DNA of 64,000 nucleotides. Source: Bog-756 sp963830165 (GTDB taxonomy: Bacteria; Actinomycetota; Acidimicrobiia; Acidimicrobiales; RAAP-2). Numbering within the stretch: position 1 is the first letter of the stretch; each line of letters begins with the position of its first letter. Positions 51,706-61,713 of this stretch are shown here, in pieces. The position numbers were made by a program, and so were the translations under genes. A model generated the notes under the pieces. It made no database searches and was not told where the DNA came from. It saw only the letters and a program-made list of their open reading frames with translations. The DNA lies in assembly GCA_963830165.1 (NCBI GenBank), contig CAWHKZ010000005.1, positions 434,001 through 498,000 on the forward strand, in the 5' to 3' direction.

Positions 51706-52425
51706 GTGCTCGACCTGGCCATCCTGGGCCTGCTCCTCGAACAGGAGATGCACGGCTACGAGATCCGCCGTCGCCTGCGCGACGAGCTGGGCCTGTTCGC
51801 CAACATCTCCTTCGGCTCCCTCTATCCCGCACTGTCCCGCCTGGAGCGCGCCGGCGCGGTGACCGTGGCCGGGGTGGGCGCGGCGGCTACGGCCCCGATC
51901 CCCTCCACCGGCTCGCTCAGCGGCGAGCGGGCCGGCCTGCGGGCCCGTCGGGCCGGCGCCAGCCTCGGAACGAAGCGGTCGCGCAAGGTCTACCGGATCA
52001 CCGACGAGGGTCGGGCCCTGTTCGAGCAGCTCCTCGAGGGCGACGAGCCGGCCGGCACCGACGACGCACGCAGCTTCGGGCTGCGCCTGGCCTTCGCCCG
52101 GCACCTCGCCCCATCGGCCCGGCTGGCCCTGTTGGAGCGCCGGCGGGCCCAGCTGTCCCGCCGACTGGTCACCGACCTGGCGCGGGCGTCCGGGGAGCGC
52201 CTGGACGTCTACACCCGTTCACTCGTCGAGCACGGCACCGAGGCCACCGAGCACGACATCGCCTGGCTGGACCGCCTCATCGAGGCCGAGCGTCTGCGTC
52301 AGGCCCCTCCCCGTCCGGCCGACGGGCGCGTTTCCGACTCCGACCCACATTCCGACAGCACCGATCTTGGCGAGCCCCGCTCCGGGGGCGCCATGACCTC
52401 GACGTCACCTTCGGGTGCGTCATGA
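51706..52425 (+). CDS. PadR-family transcription regulator
   Basis: A 239-residue PadR regulator. The winged helix (1-60) opens VLDLAILGLLLEQEMHGYEI, the classic family start, with ISFGSLYPALSRLERAGAV as the recognition part. A Gly/Ala-rich stretch of about 35 residues splits the wing from KRSRKVYRITDEGRALFEQL, longer than in most members. The C-terminal dimer helices follow. GTG at 51706 is chosen because GGAGG is 6 bases upstream and family proteins start here; ATG at 51682 has no such site. It precedes ino1 by 76 bases, as in mycobacteria and streptomycetes, and probably represses it. Confidence 0.83.
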   Translation: MLDLAILGLLLEQEMHGYEIRRRLRDELGLFANISFGSLYPALSRLERAGAVTVAGVGAAATAPIPSTGSLSGERAGLRARRAGASLGTKRSRKVYRITDEGRALFEQLLEGDEPAGTDDARSFGLRLAFARHLAPSARLALLERRRAQLSRRLVTDLARASGERLDVYTRSLVEHGTEATEHDIAWLDRLIEAERLRQAPPRPADGRVSDSDPHSDSTDLGEPRSGGAMTSTSPSGAS

Positions 52426-52501
52426 GAACCAGCACCCTCCGGGGAGCTCCTGCCAATGCGACCCCCCGGGGCGCGATCACCAACATGAAGGGAAACAGAC
52501 G

Positions 52502-53599
52502 ATGAGCAAGATCCGAGTGGCGATCGCCGGCGTGGGGAACTGCGCCAGCTCGCTGATCCAGGGCGTCGAGTACTACAAGGACGCGGTGGCCGGCGACGTG
52601 GTCCCCGGTTTGATGCATGTCGACCTGGGCGGCTACCACGTCAGCGACCTCGAGTTCGTCGCCGCCTTCGACGTGGACGCGGCCAAGGTCGGGCAGGACC
52701 TGGCCAAGGCCATCTTCTCCAGCCAGAACAACACCATCCGGTTCGCCGACGTGCCGGACGTCGGTGTGGAGGTCCAGCGGGGGCCGACCCTCGACGGTCT
52801 CAACCGGTACTACCGGGAGATGATCGAGGAGTCCCCGTCCGAGCCGGTCGACGTCGTGGCCGCCCTGCGGGAGTCGGGCGCCGAGGTCCTGGTCAGCTAC
52901 CTCCCGGTCGGCTCGGAGGACGCTCAGCGCTTCTACGCCCAGTGCGCCCTCGACGCCAAGGTGGCCTTCGTCAACGCCATTCCCGTCTTCATCGCCTCGG
53001 ACCCGGTGTGGGCCCGGAAGTTCCGCGAGGCCGGGGTGCCCATCGTGGGCGACGACATCAAGTCCCAGGTGGGGGCCACCATCGTCCACCGGGTGCTGAC
53101 CCGGCTGTTCGAGGACCGCGGCCTGGCCCTCGACCACACCTATCAGCTCAACGTGGGCGGGAACATGGACTTCAAGAACATGCTCGACCGGGACCGCCTC
53201 GAGTCGAAGAAGGTCTCGAAGACCCAGGCCGTGACCAGCCAGATCCAGCACTCCACCCTCGGGCCCGACGACATCCACATCGGCCCCTCGGACCACGTGC
53301 CGTGGCTCCAGGACCGCAAGTGGTGCTACATCCGCATGGAGGGCCGCAACTTCGGCGACGTCCCGCTCAACCTCGAGCTCAAGCTCGAGGTGTGGGACTC
53401 CCCCAACTCCGGCGGCGTGATCATCGACGCGGTGCGCTGCGCCAAGCTCGCCCTCGACCGGGGCATCGGCGGACCCCTGCTCGGCCCGTCGTCCTACTTC
53501 ATGAAGTCGCCGCCGGTGCAGTACACCGACGACATCTGCCACGAGATGGTCGAGGCCTTCGCCGCCGGCGACCCCGGACCGGTCTGGCCCGTGGACTGA
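52502..53599 (+). CDS. ino1: Myo-inositol-1-phosphate synthase
   Basis: A 365-residue enzyme of the shorter actinobacterial type. It makes inositol 1-phosphate from glucose 6-phosphate, the first step to phosphatidylinositol and mycothiol. NAD motif: VAIAGVGNCASSL. Further blocks: SYLPVGSEDAQRFYAQCALD, VGDDIKSQVGATIVHRVLT, LNVGGNMDFKNML and SKTQAVTSQI. ATG at 52502 follows AAGGGAAA. Use of glucose 6-phosphate links it with pgi. The C-terminus ends PVWPVD. Confidence 0.95.
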   Translation: MSKIRVAIAGVGNCASSLIQGVEYYKDAVAGDVVPGLMHVDLGGYHVSDLEFVAAFDVDAAKVGQDLAKAIFSSQNNTIRFADVPDVGVEVQRGPTLDGLNRYYREMIEESPSEPVDVVAALRESGAEVLVSYLPVGSEDAQRFYAQCALDAKVAFVNAIPVFIASDPVWARKFREAGVPIVGDDIKSQVGATIVHRVLTRLFEDRGLALDHTYQLNVGGNMDFKNMLDRDRLESKKVSKTQAVTSQIQHSTLGPDDIHIGPSDHVPWLQDRKWCYIRMEGRNFGDVPLNLELKLEVWDSPNSGGVIIDAVRCAKLALDRGIGGPLLGPSSYFMKSPPVQYTDDICHEMVEAFAAGDPGPVWPVD

Positions 53600-53605
53600 C
53601 CCGCG

Positions 53606-53633
53606 GGGCCCCGGTCACGGACCGGTGGGGCCC
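53606..53633. terminator. Hairpin between ino1 and cca
   Basis: GGGCCCC and GGGGCCC pair, with an inner GGTC/GACC stem and a 3-base bulge, in the 54-base gap between the converging genes. It could end both. Confidence 0.45.
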
Positions 53634-53653
53634 GTACCCACCGGGTCCGCGCC

Positions 53654-55052
53654 TCAGCCGGACGGGGCCCGTTCGGCCCACCACGCATCGAGTCGACGGA
53701 AGGCCTCCTCCTCACCGAGGGGGCCTTCGTCGATCCGGAGCTCGAGCAGGTAGGCCAGGGCCTGCCCCACCTCGCGGCCCGGCGGGATGCCCAGGCGCTC
53801 CATGACCTGGGCTCCGTCGAGGTCGGGGCGGATGGCGTCGAGCTCCTCCTGCTCGCGCAGTGCGGCGATACGGACCTCGAGCTCGTCCATGCGCCGGTCG
53901 AGGGCCCGGGCCTTGGCCGCGTTCCGGGTCGTGCAGTCGCATCGGGTCAGTTCGTTCAGCCGGTCGAGGAGCGGCCCGGCGTCGCGCACGTAGCGGCGGA
54001 CGGCCCGGTCGGTCCAGCCCAGGCGGTAGGTGTGGAACCGCAGGTGCAGGTTGACCAGCTCGGTGACGGTGTCGACCTCCTCGTTCGGGTAGCGCAGGGC
54101 CTGCATCCGCTTGCGGGTCATCCGCGCCCCCACCACCTCGTGGTGGTGGAAGGTGACCCCACCGTCGACGAAGGCCCGGGTCCGGGGCTTGCCCACGTCG
54201 TGGAAGAGGGCGGCCAGCCGCAGCAGGCGGTCGGGCGAGGTCTTGTCCACCACGGCCAGGGTGTGGGCCAGCACGTCCTTGTGCCGGTGGATGGGGTCCT
54301 GCTCGAGGGCGAGACCGGGCAGCTCGGGCAGGAACTCCTCGGCCAACCCGGTGCGCACGACGAACCACAGGGCGGTCGACGGGACCGCCACGACCATGAT
54401 CTTGTCCAGCTCGTCGCGGATCCGCTCGGCCGACACGATCGAGAGCCGTGCGTGCCCGGCGGTCACCGCGGCCACCAGCTCGGGGTCGGGCTCGAGGTCG
54501 AACCGGGCGATGAACCGGGCGGCCCGCAGCATGCGCAGCGGGTCGTCGGCGAACGAGACGTCCGGGTCGAGCGGGGTGCGGAGCCGCCGTTCGGCCAGGT
54601 CGGCCAGGCCCCCGAAGGGGTCGATGAGCTCGAGGTCGGGCAGGCGCAGGGCCATGGCGTTGACGGTGAAGTCCCGCCGGGACAGGTCGTCCTCGATGCT
54701 GTCGCCGAAGGCCACCTCGGGTTTGCGGGAGTCCGGGTGGTAGGCCTCGGCCCGATGGGTGGTGATCTCGTACTTCTGGTCGGCCCGCAGGCAGGCGATG
54801 GTCCCGAAGCGCTTGCCCTGGGTCCACACAGCGTCGGCCCACCCGCGCACCACCGCCTCGATGTCGTCGGGCCGGGCGTCGGTGGTGAAGTCCAGGTCAG
54901 GAGCCGCATCACCCACCGGCACGCCCTCACCGGCGACGATGGCGTCGCGGACGGAACCGCCCACCAGATACAGGGTGTGCCCGGCCGCCGCGGAACCGGT
55001 CGGACAGGTCGGCCGTGGCGTCGACCAGGGGCCTGAGTCGCTCGGGGAACAC
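53654..55052 (-). CDS. cca: CCA tRNA nucleotidyltransferase with HD domain (one frameshift)
   Basis: An enzyme of about 465 residues that adds or repairs the CCA end of tRNA. The nucleotidyltransferase head has LYLVGGSVRD and DLDFTT; RDFTVNAMAL and the RxxR-type region SFADDPLRMLRAARF follow. An HD phosphohydrolase domain has HRHKDVLAHTLAV and LFHDVGKP. The frame breaks near 54987, where TTCCGCGGCGGCC has one extra G; repaired, the protein begins FPERLRPLVDATADLSDRF and continues RAAGHTLYLVGG. The GTG at 55052 is the start in that frame. It is divergent from the DUF6049-like gene, as in mycobacteria. Confidence 0.88.
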
Positions 55053-55093
55053 GCAGCCGAGGGTAGTTCGACTGACGTAGGCTGCGGTTCGAC

Positions 55094-57334
55094 GTGGACC
55101 GGCACCGAGCCAGACCCTGCCCACCGGGCGGTGACCCCGGCGGGCGCCGATTCCCGGCCGCCCTCCTCCTCGCCGCACTGGTCGTCGTCGCCCTGGTGAC
55201 CACCTCGGCGCCGGTCGGCGCGGCATCCGCGCCGGGTGCCGGCGGGTCGACCGTCCCGGCGCTCACCCTGCTGTCCCAGACCGCGTGGGTCACCACGGGT
55301 GGGACCTTCGACCTCCACCTCAAGGCCACGACCTCGGTGCCCGACACCTCGCTCGGGGTGGACGTGTCGGTCTACCCGTGCCTGTCCACCGTGTCGGGCT
55401 TCGACCAGTCGCTGACCGCCTCCGACCTCGGGAGCCGGTGTCGGCGACCCAGTCGGCCATCCCCCTCACGTCGCTACCCGCCGCGACCGGTGGCGGGTTC
55501 GACCTGGCCATGCCCGTCGAGGCCGGCGACACCGCCACCCCGACCGGATCAGCGCCCTTCACCATCGACCTCCTGCCCGTGAGCGAGCAGTGCCAGTCGT
55601 TCCCGGCCGGCGTCTTTCCCGTCCGGGTCCAGCTGGTCGACACATCGACCTCGGCGACGGTCGGATCGTTCACCACCCATCTCGTGACACCGACGCACCG
55701 GCCGACACCCAACGCCTGCGGGTGGCCGTGGTCCTCCCCCTCCAGGTCACCATGACGGCCTCCCACGATCCCTCCGCCGCCGAGCTGCTGGCCCGGCCGT
55801 CGTCCGCCCTGGCCACACCGTCGGGCGCCGGCGCTCGACGCCGTGGAGGACACCCTCGCCACCATCGCCACCCAGCACCCGACGGTGCCGGTGACCCTCC
55901 AGCTGAGCGGCCAGACGGCGGGCCTCGCTCGACACGCCCGCCCACCAGACGGCCGTCGACCAGCTCGGCGAGCTGGCCGACAGCCCCGGGGTCCACCAGC
56001 TCACGGCCGCCCCGTTCACCCCGGTCGACGCCACCGGCCTGGTCGATTCCGGCCTCAGCGACGAGCTCGCCCTCCAGGTGGCCCGGGGCACCGGCGTCGT
56101 GGCCGCCACCGGACCGACCGGCCGGCCGCCGACGGCTGGCGCCGGGCTCGGCCCCTGGATCACCGGGAACGGCATCGACGCCTGCCACGTCACGGCACTG
56201 GCCGCGGACGGCTATCGGCAGGTGGTGGTGCCCGCATCGCAGCTCAGCTCCACCCCGGCCAACGGATCCACCACGGCACCGTTCGCCGTCAGCGGCGCCC
56301 GGGGGGTCCAGCTGACGGCCATGGCCTCCGACGACGACCTGACGGCGCGGTTCACCTCCGATCCCGGCGACCCGGTACTGGCCGCCCACCAGCTCGTGGC
56401 CGAGCTGGCCCAGCTCTACTACGAGCGCCCGAACGGAGTCACGCCCGGGCCGTCATGGCCGTCGCCCCGACCGCGTGGACCGACGACCCGGCCTTCGTCG
56501 ACGCGCTCCTCGGCTCGCTCGACGGCAACCCGGTGGTGGAGGCCGGTCACCACCGCGCAGCTGTTCGCCGCTCTTCCCCACGCCGGCCACCTGCCAGTCG
56601 GGATGCCGCCTCGATCCCGGTCGGCGGCAGCGTCGGCGCTGCCGGTGGCGCCATCCGGGCCCAGCGGGCCCGGGTCAACGGGTTCGCCCTGGCCGCCCTG
56701 GGGGCCCGCGCCCTGACCCTGCAACTCGGCGACCTGGTCCTGGCCGGCGAGTCCGAGCGCTGCGCACCACCCAGCAGTCGGCCGTGCTGGCCAACGCCGG
56801 CGCTGCCGTCGACGCCCAGCTCGGCCAGCTGGCCGTGGAGGGCGACCAGTCCGTCACCCTCACCGCCAGCAGCGGCCGCATCCCGGTGACCGTGGTGTCC
56901 GACGCGCCCTACCCGATGGTCGGCATCGCTGGTGCTGAGCAGCGACAAGCTGCTGTTCCCCAACGGGCAGACGGTCGTACGCACGGCCGGAGTCCCTCGC
57001 TGCCCCCACCACTCCAACGTCTCCTACGTGCAGGTGCAGGCCCGGGCATCGGGCGCCTTCCGCATGGACGTCACCTTCCACGCCCCCGGCGGCCCGCTCC
57101 GGCTGGCCACCGGTGAGCTCTCGGTCCGGTCCACGTCGTCATCGGTGGTCGGCGTGGTCCTCACCGTCGGGGCCGTGGCTGGTACTGGCCGTGTGGTGGT
57201 TCCGCACCTCGTGGCGCCGGCGGGCGGCCCGCCGGTCCGAAGAGGAGGGCGACGGCCAACCCGATGGCGGGCCCGACGACGTGCCCTCGCCGGTGGGCGC
57301 CGGCACGGGCGACGGCCCGCCGGCGGCGCCGTGA
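55094..57334 (+). CDS. DUF6049-like exported membrane protein (about ten indels)
   Basis: A repaired length of about 746 residues, with a signal segment (FPAALLLAALVVVALVTTSA), a long outer region, and one membrane segment near the C-terminus before a basic WRRRAARRSEEE tail. Position directly before murJ, with a GTGA overlap, matches the DUF6049 protein of actinobacteria (Rv3909 in M. tuberculosis), whose function is unknown but which is linked to the envelope. The frame changes at about 55437, 55687, 55832, 55930, 56445, 56547, 56602, 56761, 56929 and 57178. The losses and gains add to zero, and protein-like sequence fills every segment, so errors in the sequence are the simplest cause. Confidence 0.7.
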
Positions 57335-59358
57335 CCGACGAGGACGCCTCGATCGAAGAGGGTACCGCCGATCGAGGAGGGGACGCGGACCCACCCCTCC
57401 CGGGGGCCACCACCCGACTGGGCGGAGCCACCGCGGGGATGGCCGTCGGCACCACGCTGTCGCGGCTGACCGGCGTGGGCCGGGTCGTCGCCCTCACCGC
57501 GGCGCTGAGCGGCGGGGGCTTCGCCGACGCCTACAACCTGGCCAACACCACGCCCAACATCATCACCGACATCGTGATCGGTGGCGTCCTGGCCGCCACC
57601 TTCGTGCCGGTCTTCGTTGCCGAGCTGACCACCCGGGCGGCCAAGGAGGCCTGGGAGGCCATCTCCGCAGTGGTGACCGTGACCGTCGCCGTCGTGGTAG
57701 CCGCCTCGGTCGTCTTCTTCGTCTTCACCCCGCAGATCATCGACCTGTACACCATCACCAACCACCACGCCGACGTGCACCAGCAGCAGCAGGTGGCCGT
57801 CTTCCTGCTGCGCTGGTTCGTCCCGCAGCTGGCCTGCTACGGGCTGATCGGCCTGTTCACCGCCCTGCTCAACACCCAGGGCAAGTTCGCCGCGCCGATG
57901 TTCGTGCCGATCGCCAACAACCTGGTGGTCATCGGCATGCTGGTGTGGTTCCACGAGCTGGTGCCGACCCCAACCTGGCCACCATCGAGGCACACCACAC
58001 CGCACTGGTACTGCTCGGCGTGGGCACCACCCTGGGCGTCGTCGTCCAGGCCCTTCTGTTGATCCCCTCGCTGCTGCGGTCGGACCTGCACATCGCGTTC
58101 CGCTGGCAGCCGGGCCACGAGGCCATGCGCCGCATCACCCGACTGGCCGGGTGGACGTTCGGGATCGTGCTGTCCAATCAGGTCGCGCTGGTCGTGGTGC
58201 TGGCCCTGGCCGACGGGGCCAAGGTGCCCGGCGCGGTGTCGGCCTACACCTACGCGTACACCTTCTTCCAGCTGCCCTACGGGGTCATCGCCGTGTCGAT
58301 CATGAGCGCGGTGACGCCCTCGCTGTCGGCGCGGTGGGCCGAGGGCGACATCGCCGGGTTCCGTCGACGGATGGCCTTCGGCCTGCGCAGCATCCTCGCC
58401 ATCGTGATCCCCTCGGCGGTGGGCATGATCATCCTGGCCCACCCGCTGATCGACCTGATCCTGTACCACGGCGCCGAAACGGCGGCCCAGGCCTCCCGAC
58501 CGCCGGCACGCTGGCCATGTTCGCCCTCGGCCTGCCCGGATTCTGCACCTTCCTCTACATGGTCCGCGTGCCTCCAGGCCATGCAGGACACCCGCACCGC
58601 ATTCCGCATCTACCTGGTCGAGAACGGGATCAACATCGTGCTCGGCATCGCACTGGTCGGGCACGCTCGGCGTGCGCGGCCTGGCGCTGTCGGTGTCCGT
58701 GGCCTACACGGTCGCCGCCGTCATCGCCCTCTCGGTGGTGGCCCGCAAGGACGAGGGCCTGGGGGGCCACGAGCTGACCACCCCGGTCACCCGCGTGCTG
58801 GTGGCCACCGCGGTGATGGCCGTCGCCACCGTGCTGGCCGTGAGCGTGTCGGGCGCGACCTCCGGATTCGCCCTGCTCGGACGCGTCACCCTCGCCGTGG
58901 TGGTCGGCACCCTGGCCTTCGCCGGCACCACGGTCGTGCTCGCCACCCGCGAGGCCCGCCGGGTGGCCGGGGACCGGGCGGCCGCGGTGCAACGACCGGA
59001 GCCACCCGGGCCACCGGGCACGACGCGGACGACGGGCCCCGGCCTGCCCGCGGCCGGACCCGAGGACCCGAGGCTGCGGGCCGCGCACTCCTCGATCCGA
59101 CTCGTCGACCCCGACGGAGAACCTCCTTACCCGTCGGCCGGGTACGACGACGCGGCCCCGGTCGCCGGGTCCTCGCCGATCCCGTTCCGTGGCAGACTCG
59201 GCGACGGGTCCGGAGGAGTCCCGGTGCGCCATCTGCGCCCGGTGCCCGGCGGGCGGGGGGAGTCGCCCACAGGCGATCCGGGGGGTGGCCGGACCACCGG
59301 CGATGTGCCGGTGGAGGAAGCGGAGGGCGTCGTGCCCCGGACGACGAGGAGGAGTTCC
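57331..59358 (+). CDS. murJ: Lipid II flippase MurJ (four indels, end uncertain)
   Basis: An MATE-like membrane protein that moves lipid II across the membrane for peptidoglycan synthesis. Membrane segments run from about residue 40 to 540; LSRLTGVGRVVALTAALSGG, GFADAYNLANTTPNIITDIV and FFQLPYGVIAVSIMSAVTPS are family blocks. It starts with GTG inside the stop of the upstream gene. The frame changes at about 57970, 58498, 58572 and 58662 and returns to the first frame. After the last membrane segment (ending VVLATREARR) this frame has no stop before degV; a further missed base is probable, and the end given here is only the point where degV begins. Stops exist at 59380 and 59384 in the other frames. 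Confidence 0.8.
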
Positions 59359-60204
59359 ATGGCCCGTATCCGGGTGGTAACTGACAGCGCGTGCGACCTG
59401 TCGGCCGAGATGGCCGCCGAGCACGGAGTCACCGTCGTGCCGCTGACCATCCGGTTCGGCGAGGAGGAGTTCGTCGACGGCAAGGACCTCACACCCGAGG
59501 AATTCTGGGCCCGCTGCAAGGCCAGCCCCCTGCTGCCCGAGACGGCGGCACCCTCCCCGGGCGCCTTCCAGGAGGCGTTCCTGGCGGCGGCCGACGACGG
59601 CTACGACGGGGTGCTCAGCCTGAGCCTGTCGGCAGGGGTGTCCGCCACGTACCAGGCCGCGGTGGCGGCCGCCCGCTCGGTGGCGGACCGGATCGACGTG
59701 CGCACCGTCGACTCGCGCTCGCTGACGATGGGCCTCGGTCTCATGGTGCTCGACGTGGCCGACCTGGCCGCCACGGGAGCGGACCTCGACGCGCTCGAGG
59801 CCCGTGCCACCGGATTGATCCCCCGCACCTACGTCTACGGCGTCGTCGACACGCTGGACCACCTGGAGAAGGGCGGTCGCATCGGCGGGGCCCGGGCGCT
59901 GCTCGGTTCCCTGCTCTCCATCAAGCCGGTGGTGACCATCGTCGACGGTGAGGTGGCCGAGGAGTCGAAGCAGCGCACCCGCCAGCGATCGGTCCAGTAC
60001 CTGGCCGACAAGGCCCTCCACGGGCCGCCCCTCAGCCGCATCGGCGTGGCCCACGGGGCGGCGTCCGACATCGACACCGTCCTCGGCATGCTGTCCGGGC
60101 TCGAGGTGGAGCACCCGCTGGTGGTGACCCAGCTCGGCCCGGTGGTCGGCACGCACACGGGCCCCGGGACCATCGGCGTCTGCATGGTGACGAAGGACTC
60201 CTGA
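59359..60204 (+). CDS. DegV-family fatty-acid-binding protein
   Basis: A 281-residue DegV protein. IRVVTDSACDLSAEMAAEHG opens the first domain; GFTTSP-type and LSLSAGVSATYQAA blocks form the fatty-acid head-group site, and EKGGRIGGARALLGSLLSIK is the hallmark. DegV (FakB) proteins hold a fatty acid for phosphorylation by FakA; no fakA is in the window. ATG at 59359 is set by the ribosome site GACGAGGAGGAG, 4 bases upstream. It joins the murJ frame with no stop between, but its length is normal from this start. In mycobacteria sigM takes this place. Confidence 0.9.
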   Translation: MARIRVVTDSACDLSAEMAAEHGVTVVPLTIRFGEEEFVDGKDLTPEEFWARCKASPLLPETAAPSPGAFQEAFLAAADDGYDGVLSLSLSAGVSATYQAAVAAARSVADRIDVRTVDSRSLTMGLGLMVLDVADLAATGADLDALEARATGLIPRTYVYGVVDTLDHLEKGGRIGGARALLGSLLSIKPVVTIVDGEVAEESKQRTRQRSVQYLADKALHGPPLSRIGVAHGAASDIDTVLGMLSGLEVEHPLVVTQLGPVVGTHTGPGTIGVCMVTKDS

Positions 60205-60270
60205 CCGCGGCGCGGCACCGGAGCCCCACCGTCCCGGAGGTGCAGCGTGGCGCCGGGGTATCCTCGGGCA

Positions 60271-60630
60271 ATGGATCCGAAGCCTGAAACTCACGCGTCG
60301 TCGGTGCCGGGGCTGTCCGCGCTCAACGACCTGCCCGTCAAGGGTGCGGACGCCGTCGACGCGGTCGTCGACTTCATCCAGGTCAAGGCGGTCCGACCGC
60401 TCACACTGGCCACCCGGGGCATCGTCTTCGGGATCATCGTCTTCACGGCCGCGATCGTGACCGTCACCCTGCTGGCCATCACCCTGATCCGGGTGCTGAC
60501 CGTCTACATCCCGGGCAACCGCGTGTGGGTGTCCGACCTGATCGTCGGGGCCGTCTTCGTCATCGTGGGATTCGTGGCCTGGTCACAGCGGATCAACCGC
60601 AGTGCCGAGTCTGACGCCGCAGCGGCATGA
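60271..60630 (+). CDS. Small two-segment membrane protein before trxB
   Basis: A 119-residue protein that I cannot place in a family. Residues 1-45 are hydrophilic; two membrane segments follow, GIVFGIIVFTAAIVTVTLLA (about 50-69) and DLIVGAVFVIVGFVAW near 90-105. The end is Ala-rich. Its TGA overlaps the trxB ATG by 4 bases (ATGA), so both are translated together. In mycobacteria an anti-sigma gene has this place; no such motif is seen here. The ATG at 60271 is chosen because a purine-rich patch lies just before it and the frame upstream is not protein-like. Confidence 0.65.
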   Translation: MDPKPETHASSVPGLSALNDLPVKGADAVDAVVDFIQVKAVRPLTLATRGIVFGIIVFTAAIVTVTLLAITLIRVLTVYIPGNRVWVSDLIVGAVFVIVGFVAWSQRINRSAESDAAAA

Positions 60631-61598
60631 CCGAGGCACGCCACGTCGTCATCGTCGGGTCGGGGCCTGCCGGGCTCACGGCCGCCGTCTACACCTCACG
60701 TGCCCAGCTGTCGCCCCTGGTCATCGAAGGTGAACCCTCCTCCACCAGCGACCAGCCCGGCGGCCAGCTCATGCTGACCACCGAGGTGGAGAACTACCCC
60801 GGCTTCGTCCAGGGGATCATGGGGCCCGAGCTGATGGGGGCCTTCCGCGAGCAGGCCGCCCGCTTCGGCACCGACTACGTGACGGCCAAGGTGTCCCGGG
60901 TCGACCTGTCCTCGCGCCCGTTCGGGCTGTGGATCGGGGATCCGGACGCGCCGGAGCCCACCTACTCCGCCGAGGCCCTCATCGTCGCCACCGGCGCCAA
61001 GTCGCTGATGTTGAGCCTGCCCAACGAGGCGCGCCTGCTCGGCTACGGGGTGTCCACGTGTGCCACCTGCGACGGGTTCTTCTTCCGCGGGCACGAGATC
61101 GCCGTCGTGGGCGGGGGCGACTCGGCGCTCGAGGAGGCCCTGTTCCTCACCCGGTTCGCCGACAAGGTGACGATCATCCACCGGCGCGGCGAGCTGCGGG
61201 CCTCGAAGGTGATGCAGCAGCGGGCCCGCGACAACCCCAAGGTCGAGTTCCTCTGGCACACCTCGGTGGTCGACGTGCTCGGTGACACCAAAGTCGACGG
61301 CATCCGGGTCCGCAACGTCGAGACGGGCGAGGAGTCCGAGCTCGGGGTGACCGGGCTGTTCGTGGCCATCGGGCACCAGCCCAACACGGACCTGTTCAAG
61401 GGCCAGCTCGACATGGAGGACAGCGGCTACCTGCGGACCATCGGCACCACCACGTACACCAACGTGGAGGGCGTCTTCGCCTGCGGTGACGTCCAGGACC
61501 ACCGCTACCGGCAGGCCATCACCGCCGCCGGGTCCGGGTGCATGGCCGCCATCGACGCCGAGCGCTGGCTCGAGGACCAGGCCGCCTCGGGCCACTGA
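60627..61598 (+). CDS. trxB: Thioredoxin reductase
   Basis: A 323-residue flavoenzyme that passes electrons from NADPH to thioredoxin. FAD motif GSGPAGLTAAVYTSRA, redox pair CATCDG (near 145), NADPH motif GGGDSALEEALFLT and the FAD block FACGDVQDHRYRQ are all in place. Length is normal. The ATG overlaps the stop of the small membrane gene. trxA follows 115 bases later with its own likely promoter (TTGACC near 61650). Confidence 0.96.
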   Translation: MTEARHVVIVGSGPAGLTAAVYTSRAQLSPLVIEGEPSSTSDQPGGQLMLTTEVENYPGFVQGIMGPELMGAFREQAARFGTDYVTAKVSRVDLSSRPFGLWIGDPDAPEPTYSAEALIVATGAKSLMLSLPNEARLLGYGVSTCATCDGFFFRGHEIAVVGGGDSALEEALFLTRFADKVTIIHRRGELRASKVMQQRARDNPKVEFLWHTSVVDVLGDTKVDGIRVRNVETGEESELGVTGLFVAIGHQPNTDLFKGQLDMEDSGYLRTIGTTTYTNVEGVFACGDVQDHRYRQAITAAGSGCMAAIDAERWLEDQAASGH

Positions 61599-61713
61599 CG
61601 TCCACGACCCGGGTCCGCCTCCCGGGGAATGCGATCAGCCACCCGGCGGTTGACCTAGCGTGTCCCGACACGGGGACGGTAGGGCCCGGATGGGCCCAGG
61701 AGGAACGACCACG

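Noticed and set aside
58672..60204. MurJ-DegV fusion protein
   Set aside because: A strong ribosome site and normal DegV length from 59359, plus nearby indels, make an unfused pair more likely; kept only as a finding.
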